From Richelia sp. SL_2_1 (GTDB lineage Bacteria; Cyanobacteriota; Cyanobacteriia; Cyanobacteriales; Nostocaceae), in assembly GCA_012033205.1 (NCBI GenBank), contig JAAUSO010000054.1:1-39459 (forward strand): DNA of 39,459 nucleotides. Reading direction: 5' to 3'. The notes below the pieces were generated by a model. The model was not told the DNA's origin. It did not search any database and worked only from the letters and a program-made list of their open reading frames with translations. Shown one piece after another: positions 34,590-39,459 of the stretch; positions within the stretch are counted from its first letter, which is position 1, and the number at the start of each line of letters is the position of its first letter. A program made the translations under genes and the position numbers.

Positions 34590-34650
34590 TATTACTCCCC
34601 CACTCTCCCACTCCTCCACTCCTCCACTCCTCCTATCCCCCGCCACCAGT
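34590..34650. repeat. C-rich short tandem repeat
   Basis: 'ctcccccact' and 'cctccactcc' units between the pilin-like and VirB3-like genes; they encode the glycine tail (GTGTTGGGG) of the upstream protein. Confidence 0.65.
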
Positions 34651-35295
34651 AGTCCCTGTTCCATCACCAATAAACAGGAATGTAATAACATCAATTGTGA
34701 GAATAATACCAATCGCTAAACCAGCTTGAGTTGCAATTGGTCGCCAGTCGTTTCCTTGCTGTGCTTGGTTATAGGCAAATAATGCTGCAACTCCAACCAA
34801 CAGCAAAAAAACTCCACGAATTGCATTAAATACCAAAGTTATTGCTTCCGGGTCAATTGAACTTGTTCCTCCACTAGAACTTTGTTCGGCAATATCTGTT
34901 AAAAACTGTTCTAATCCACTTAAGAAAATTGCTTGTGCTGGCAATTCAAATACTGTTAGAGTTGCAGTTAGTGCGATAATCAATCCTGCTATGTGCCAAA
35001 AGCGAATTTTTGCTTTTACGAAGTGCTTGAATATTGGGATGAAGCTGACGATTCTATTTAAACAGTAGAAGAATAATGATAGGGATAAAATAATTGTGAT
35101 TAAAAGCGGTTCTTTTACTGTTAAATAAATTAAACCAAGCCCTAACAATAAGCTTATTTTGGTATCTGTTTTCGTCCATACAAAGCTTGTGACAAATGGT
35201 AGAATACCACAATAGTAAATATTAGTAACAGCAGATTTTAACTTCTTTTCTTCGCACAACCCATCAACAGAATCATGTTCATTGTTACTGTACAT
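34633..35295 (-). CDS. VirB2/TrbC-like pilin with long N-terminal extension
   Basis: 220 residues. The C-terminal 98 residues look like a VirB2 pilin: a signal-peptidase-type site LPAQA (118-122) after a hydrophobic helix (102-118), then two membrane helices (about 152-174 and 189-209) separated by a short charged loop (NQAQQGNDWRPIA). The first 100 residues add two further hydrophobic segments (45-61, 64-80) not found in usual pilins. Position ahead of virB3 supports the call. Either a fused membrane protein or an atypically long leader. Confidence 0.6.
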   Translation of the reverse strand: MYSNNEHDSVDGLCEEKKLKSAVTNIYYCGILPFVTSFVWTKTDTKISLLLGLGLIYLTVKEPLLITIILSLSLFFYCLNRIVSFIPIFKHFVKAKIRFWHIAGLIIALTATLTVFELPAQAIFLSGLEQFLTDIAEQSSSGGTSSIDPEAITLVFNAIRGVFLLLVGVAALFAYNQAQQGNDWRPIATQAGLAIGIILTIDVITFLFIGDGTGTTGGGG

Positions 35296-35321
35296 AGTTA
35301 ATTAGTAAGGGTTTGAAACTT

Positions 35322-36338
35322 TTACATTTCGTAAGAAAAATCACCAACCGCATCTATTGATACGGTTGAATGATTGGGAAGTGTGGATTTGGTTGCAAGG
35401 TTTAAAGATTGAATCTGGTTTTTATTAAAATCACATTGCTCGATACTCCAACGGTTATATTTGGAATCTATTAAAGTTGCTTCAAATACTTGTTGCACAT
35501 TAGACCCAGATTTTGTATCAAACCCTTTTAGCTTTTCAGGGATTAAAATATTACCTTCTATATCAGTTTTAGCTGCTTCAAAACAAAAGCGATATTGCTT
35601 ATTTGATTCTGGGTCTTTCCAATTAAAAGCTTTGGGAAATTCACCTGTTTTCAGGTTTATAAATTCTTGCGGTAAAACTTGCTCAAAACGTTTGATTAGT
35701 GCTAATCCAGCAGTTTGAATATCGGTTTTTTCTTCTACTCGCAAGGTATCTGTTAGAGAAATTCCTGTTTTTAGGGGTAATCCAGTTAATAGTAATCCGT
35801 TAACTTCGTGTTGATTAGCTAGTTGGTTTGCAATATTAGTTAAGCTGGGATTGATATTGCCTCTAGCTGGAAATGGTGATATGAGAATTTCTTGATTTTC
35901 CGGTGGCTCTGGATTGATAATATGTTGGTCTTCTACTTGCAATCCTGGTGTCAAAGTGATGTATCCAGGTGATGGTGAAGAAATTAGGTTACTTTTCGAT
36001 TCCGTTGTAGCTATTTTTGTTGTTGTTTGTTCTTTTGAAATAATACTACTTTTTTCAGATTTGACATTAAGTTTTTGCTGTTTGAAAGGAATAGTGGCTG
36101 TTGTTTTACTAGGGTCATCTTGGAAAGAAAAGTTGAATCCAGTTACTTGATTTTCTTCAAAGACTAAATTCATTTGTATTTCTCGACCAAGTTCTAAACT
36201 TGCTTCTCTTAAAGCTGCTTGAAAATCTTTTACGTCCGTTAAGTTATGTTTATCATCCAATACTTGGTTTACAACATCAGATATATACTTTAATTCTTCT
36301 GGGTCAGTTATAAAGCAGTTATCAATTGAATTATTCAT
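35322..36338 (-). CDS. Hypothetical first gene of the T4SS operon
   Basis: 338 residues, soluble. An N-terminal domain (about 1-95, EELKYISDVVNQVLDDKHNL and LREASLELGREIQ) is followed by a serine/threonine/proline-rich linker (about 105-165) and a C-terminal domain (about 180-338) with NRWSIEQCDFNKNQIQSLNL. No family recognised. As the first gene after the main regulatory spacer it may be a regulator or cytoplasmic transfer factor. Confidence 0.55.
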   Translation of the reverse strand: MNNSIDNCFITDPEELKYISDVVNQVLDDKHNLTDVKDFQAALREASLELGREIQMNLVFEENQVTGFNFSFQDDPSKTTATIPFKQQKLNVKSEKSSIISKEQTTTKIATTESKSNLISSPSPGYITLTPGLQVEDQHIINPEPPENQEILISPFPARGNINPSLTNIANQLANQHEVNGLLLTGLPLKTGISLTDTLRVEEKTDIQTAGLALIKRFEQVLPQEFINLKTGEFPKAFNWKDPESNKQYRFCFEAAKTDIEGNILIPEKLKGFDTKSGSNVQQVFEATLIDSKYNRWSIEQCDFNKNQIQSLNLATKSTLPNHSTVSIDAVGDFSYEM

Positions 36339-36421
36339 GATGACATCTGATAGCTATATAGATTTTTAGTCATTCCTTTTCTATTTTTAACTTATCTCTA
36401 GTTTTTATAGGGATAAGCTTT

Positions 36422-36438
36422 TTACGTTATTAACGTAA
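36422..36438. promoter_or_regulatory. Palindrome TTACGTTA-T-TAACGTAA
   Basis: Perfect 8-1-8 inverted repeat 84 bp ahead of the T4SS operon. Its half-site is close to the TGACGTAAA word at 11671, 22229 and 36476. Confidence 0.5.
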
Positions 36439-36508
36439 TTTTCCTTCAAATTCTGCTAATCAATATTTCCCTTGTGACGTAAAGAGATTTATTTCTATAG
36501 TAATAAAA

Positions 36509-36534
36509 TTCTCTATCACTATAGTGATAGAGAA
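36509..36534. promoter_or_regulatory. Perfect 26-bp palindrome, master operator copy 4
   Basis: Centre TATCACTATAGTGATA (36514-36529), extended by TTCTC and GAGAA to 26 perfectly paired bases. TGTGACGTAAA (36473-36483) lies close by. It sits in the 440-base gene-free spacer 36339-36776 between the T4SS operon and the HTH gene. The sequence recalls, but is not, the TetR operator. Confidence 0.6.
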
Positions 36535-36776
36535 ATAATAATTAAATGCTTGAATATATTGCCTAGTAATTGATTGAAAAGAAAAGGCTATGACGCTAGC
36601 TATAAGAGAATGTTTTTTTATTCTGTTATAAAATAATTGCTGAGAAAAAATAATTATGTATAAATAGTTAACAACTCTTTTTTCAGAAATTTGTGTAACT
36701 CAATTCACGATAAATAGTGAATTAATAAGATTGTGTATTTGTGAAAATTTTCAAAAGTATATTTTTAGGAGTTAAG

Positions 36777-37040
36777 ATGATGTTCCAGTTTGTGACAAAG
36801 CAGCAAGCATCAGAAATACTAAATATGAGCTTTTCTACACTTAAAAAATATCGTTTAGATGGCACATGGATGGAAGGAACTCATTGGGTAAAATTAAATA
36901 GCCGTTGTATTCGATATAATTTAGAACTTATTCAAGATTGGTTTCACAATCGTCAAGATCCAATTGCTCACCATCGAGCGATTGATTTATATCATGCTAG
37001 TTTAGCTAGTAATCAAAAGCGTACAAAGCGAAAAGCTTAA
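36777..37040 (+). CDS. Small HTH protein (excisionase/MerR-like)
   Basis: 87 residues from ATG 36777, chosen because AGGAG (36767-36771) lies five bases before it; an upstream start at 36741 lacks one. FVTKQQASEILNMSFSTLKK (about 4-23) is a helix-turn-helix, followed by a wing (GTHWVKLNSRCIRYNLELIQDW) as in excisionase-type DNA-binding proteins. It is a candidate to bind the palindrome at 36509, or to direct excision with the decayed integrase. Confidence 0.6.
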   Translation: MMFQFVTKQQASEILNMSFSTLKKYRLDGTWMEGTHWVKLNSRCIRYNLELIQDWFHNRQDPIAHHRAIDLYHASLASNQKRTKRKA

Positions 37041-37169
37041 GGGTATTGATAAGTTCTTTAAAAGAAGCGGATACTCCTTTACTTTTCCTTGTTATTATGA
37101 ACAATGGGATTTTTTATTCATTAATCAATACACACTTTTGTTTTTGCCTCAGAATTCGATTGTTTACTC

Positions 37170-37454
37170 TTAACCACAATTTCCACATCGCAACAAGACA
37201 GCATTTAAAAAACGGAAAAGCCTTTCTGTTGAAAAACCAGATAATTTCCCTTTCATCAAAGCAGAAATTTTTGGTTGGTCTATTCCTAATAATTGTGCGG
37301 CTTCTAGTTGAGTCATATTTTGTTGAGTGATTATCTTACTAATTTTACGTACTAATTCTGCTTTGACAAGCAATTCATCTGGATTGGCTAAGCCTAAATC
37401 AGAAAATACATTTCCACTACTATGAATAACTTTTATTTCTTCTGTCATAATCAC
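37170..37454 (-). pseudogene. XRE-family (HigA-like) antitoxin with shifted C-terminus
   Basis: From ATG 37448 (or GTG 37454): a helix-turn-helix XRE domain (IITQQNMTQLEAAQLLGIDQ, then PKISALMKGKLSGFSTERLF). After RFLNA the frame turns to VLLRCGNCG, whereas another frame gives the expected CDVEIVVKSKQSNSEAKTKV with a stop near 37125. One small indel near 37190 explains this. The HTH is intact, so it may still repress. Confidence 0.65.
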
Positions 37455-37461
37455 TTACCTT

Positions 37462-37829
37462 TTATTTTTTACTATAGTTTTGTGCGTGATATTCTTTAGC
37501 TCGCTTTAATCTTGCTTCGATTAATTCTACATCTTGTTTTGGTGTAGCAATACCGTGTTTTGATTTCTTTTGAAAGGCGTGTAAAACGTAGATTACATTT
37601 GCAAGTTTTACTGTATACACCGCTCTATAAGTAAAGTATCGAAATCTTCTACTATTTCTAATATTCCTGCACTCTTAAAACCTTTAAGTGGTTTGGCGTT
37701 CTCATGTTTTTCTCCGCATTGAGCCAGGTACAAAGCATAGCCCACTACTTGCTGTACTTCCTCCGGGAACTCTTTCAAATCACCAAGGGAGTTTCCAATC
37801 CATTCAACTGGTTTCAACACATCACTCAT
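37462..37829 (-). pseudogene. HigB/RelE-type toxin disrupted by a 5-bp tandem duplication
   Basis: From 37829: KPVEWIGNSLGDLKEFPEEV, ENAKPLKGFKSAGILEIVED and FDT, then the frame leaves into LLIERCIQ. In another frame the toxin continues YRAVYTVKLANVIYVLHAFQ, QKKSKHGIATPKQD and ends at 37462. The break coincides with TACTT TACTT (about 37625-37636 on the given strand as its complement), a tandem duplication of five bases. The toxin should be inactive. It precedes its antitoxin, the HigBA order. Confidence 0.8.
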
Positions 37830-38320
37830 ATTTTTAATATGCTAGTTTTGGCATATTTTGTTTATGATATCTGAAATTTGTTGTATTTGTCAGTTTAACA
37901 AGCAATAAAAATAATCGCTTCTGCAATCGTCCAAGTGATACTCACCATTAAATGGCTATTGCAATTAATAGTGAGCGATCGTAATTTGAGTGATGGGTTT
38001 TATAACAATGCGTGTCCTGCCTTCGTAACGTATCAGAAGGACATAGGACACAGTGACTCAATACGGAGTATCGCGTTATTATTCATGAAGTTTCAAGTAA
38101 AGCGATCGCTTTGGTGTGATTTGCTTTCCTGTTTCTAGAACTCGAAGGAATGAGAAGTTGCTAGAAGCTAACTTTTTGCTAGATATGTGTAAAGTAGCGG
38201 ATTTGCAGTTTATAAATCCATTTCACCAATCCGAATCCTGATCACAATCTTCAATCGGAGTTGCTAACCCGGATTTAATAGTCACGCAATCGCTCTCCCC
38301 CAAACCATAAAACTCCGGTA
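37830..38320. other. Region without a supported gene
   Basis: No convincing gene. CTCACCATTAA (37939-37949) and TTAATAGTGAG (37963-37973) form an 11-bp inverted repeat with one mismatch, and one HIP1 site lies at 38102. The open frame at 37935-38138 has no family likeness. Confidence 0.4.
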
Positions 38321-38321
38321 A

Positions 38322-38430
38322 AAAAGCTCCCGACTTTGCCCCACAGCCGGGGCGATAAATAATAAGAGGGCGAATTACCTCTCATTGTCGCCACATCCGA
38401 TAAAACCACCCCATTCTTCAAACCCATAGT
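38322..38430 (-). pseudogene. Degenerate second copy of an integrase C-terminus
   Basis: The minus strand reads GLKNGVVLSDVATMRGNSPS, YY, then a decayed end, paralleling ALKNGVDVKDLAKMVGNSPE in the fragment at 38550. DNA similarity between 38320-38425 and 38550-38670 is visible by eye. It is a dead duplicate. Confidence 0.6.
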
Positions 38431-38549
38431 GCGATCGCCGATCTTCTAGGGTGCGTTAATAAAAGTACCCCAGATTGGTCAGAGAAAATTGACCAATATT
38501 TATATGGGGAAACGATTGGTGACAATGACTGAAGTTTTTCTAGATACTT

Positions 38550-39008
38550 CTAAAACTCTGGCAAGAAAAGCTCCCTACTTTGCCCCGCATAATGCCTGTA
38601 AATAATTTCTGGTGAATTACCCACCATTTTGGCTAAATCTTTCACATCTACTCCATTCTTTAACGCCATCGTAATAAATGTATGTCTGGTTTGGTAAAGC
38701 TTCCGATACTCAACACCATCTAGCTTTTCGAGGACAGTCTTCCAAGCTCGTCTACTCACATTTTGCACATCTATCCACTTGTCTTCTGGTGAAGGAAAAA
38801 TCTTGTTTTCACCCGAAGCATCAACGGATTGGATTGATTTCAAGAACGCAGCCAAGCGGTTATTAATTGGAAAAACTCGCTTCCTTTGCGTCTTCAAACC
38901 TGGTTTACAAGTTAATCCTGATTCAGAAATCACCACTGCTTGCTCAAATCGAATCTGAGTAAAATCATTGTTAATATGCTTCCATTGCAAACCCACAGCT
39001 TCAGATGG
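38550..39008 (-). pseudogene. Tyrosine recombinase (phage-type integrase), C-terminal fragment
   Basis: About 152 residues: PSEAVGLQWKHI, GLKTQRKRVFPINNRL, YQTRHTFITMALKNGVDVKD, then NSPEIIYRHYAG. The box II arginine (TRHTF) and the tyrosine nucleophile (in RHYAG) are present. The box I arginine that should precede PSE is lost: a TGA (39009-39011) stands there, and upstream DNA belongs to the HNH gene. Catalytic core incomplete; inactive. Confidence 0.75.
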
Positions 39009-39333
39009 TCATCCACAAGGCTCTTGCCTCTGTTAAATAATCATTATTTAGTCGTAATGCAATTACGGTTGCTCTACCTGTAGGTGTTATTCCAGCAATA
39101 TGGGTTCCACCATTCACCCAATTAAAATGTTCTTGCCAGGATTGTTTTCTGGGGTTAAATAACGCAACTAACTGACTTGTCTTTGGGTCAATCGCGTGGG
39201 TTTTTGCGCCTTTAAATTCATTACACCGATAACAAGAAGCTGCCAAATTCTCGGATTCATCTCCACCACCAGCAGTTTTAGGAAAAATATGCTCCATAAC
39301 TAATGGCATTCCAATTAATCGAGAGTTAGTTTG
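39001..39333 (-). CDS. HNH endonuclease, 3' exon, also truncated at its end
   Basis: Reading from 39333: QTNSRLIGMPLVMEHIFPKT, then NLAASCYRCNEFKGAKTHAI and LFNPRKQSWQEHFNW. This is the HNH core (EH of the first motif, N of ENLAASC, and the second CxxC) of a common bacterial HNH protein whose preceding residues are normally CEYC. Those lie beyond a group II intron that ends at 39334. At the other end ALWMTI stops at TGA 39001-39003 where GWHPP would be expected, because an integrase fragment has been joined there. Confidence 0.75.
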   Translation of the reverse strand, partial: QTNSRLIGMPLVMEHIFPKTAGGGDESENLAASCYRCNEFKGAKTHAIDPKTSQLVALFNPRKQSWQEHFNWVNGGTHIAGITPTGRATVIALRLNNDYLTEARALWMTI

Positions 39334-39459
39334 GTCGGGTAGGAGGGCATACGTCGCCGCATCCCTCCCCCCAAAGAACCGGACTTGACGGTTAGCCCAT
39401 CATCCGGCTCAGGCTCTCTAAGTTTTCCCCAGCATGGAGGTCATGGTGGCAGGATGCAT
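39334..39459 (-). mobile_element. 3' end of a group II intron (domains V and VI)
   Basis: Domain V occupies 39376-39410: on the minus strand it starts GAGCCGGAT and ends GTCCGGTTC, with the AGC triad and a distal hairpin (GATGGG/CCGTC). Domain VI (39334-39375) pairs GGGAGGG with CCCTCC-A-CCC, leaving a bulged A seven bases from the 3' end, the branch point position. The intron ends ...CCGAC, agreeing with the AY consensus, directly before CAA ACT of the HNH exon. The rest of the intron lies outside the window. Confidence 0.75.

Noticed and set aside
36509-36534. Palindrome as a TetR operator
   Set aside because: It shares TCTCTATCACT with tetO, but the spacing and right arm differ and there is no TetR-family gene in the window.
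37935-38138. 67-residue plus-strand ORF
   Set aside because: No family likeness, no ribosome binding site, and it lies in a region of decayed integrase DNA.

Overview
This window looks like part of a large conjugative plasmid, or an integrated plasmid-like element, from a filamentous, probably heterocystous, cyanobacterium. That reading is by recognition only; no database was searched. The support is AT-rich DNA, eight copies of the cyanobacterial palindrome GCGATCGC (HIP1), short G-rich tandem repeats of the 'ggcagag/gggagtg' kind in and between genes, a Ycf46-like AAA protein, and cyanobacterial-type relaxase and type IV secretion (T4SS) proteins.

Layout. 1-6200: a truncated secreted-protein remnant, then a very large reading frame in two pieces (1321-2844 and 2856-5537). 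Together they look like a two-barrel RNA polymerase of the QDE-1/RDR type, and they join in frame by a -1 shift exactly at an A AAA AAG heptamer. A RelBE-like pair with a frameshifted toxin follows. 6300-11600 (minus strand): a LuxR-type response regulator, two unknown plasmid proteins and a segregation cluster (ParA/MinD-like ATPase, a small protein, a ParM-like actin). 11850-12650: a YhaV/PrlF toxin-antitoxin pair. 12744-14333 (plus): MobC-like protein, a small protein and a relaxase broken by a 35-bp repeat insertion. 14438-18200 (minus): a ParB-like protein, a DnaB helicase with an internal deletion, and a winged-helix replication initiator carrying iteron-like 20-bp repeats inside its gene. 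19030-36338 (minus): the conjugation machinery, VirD4, an exported protein, a Ycf46-like AAA ATPase, a membrane nuclease-like protein, and VirB9-, VirB10-, VirB8-, VirB6-, VirB5-, VirB4-, VirB3- and VirB2-like proteins plus an unknown leading gene. No VirB11 or VirB1 was recognised. 36777-39459: an excisionase-like HTH protein, a decayed HigBA-type pair, integrase fragments, and an HNH nuclease gene interrupted by the 3' end of a group II intron.

How it works together. The rep/helicase/iteron block, the ParM/ParA/ParB-like genes, the toxin-antitoxin pairs and the MobC-relaxase-VirD4-VirB set are the replication, stability and transfer modules of one element. A shared operator-like palindrome, TATCACTATAGTGATA or variants, sits ahead of the polymerase, ParM, exported-protein and T4SS transcription units, which suggests one plasmid-wide regulon.

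Many genes are damaged: the relaxase, AAA and VirB5-like genes by the same 35-38 bp cloverleaf-like repeat, VirB6 and two toxins by small indels, and DnaB by deletion. The copy is therefore decaying, carries assembly errors, or relies on recoding. The most interesting items are the polymerase with its slippery site and the 35-38 bp mobile element.
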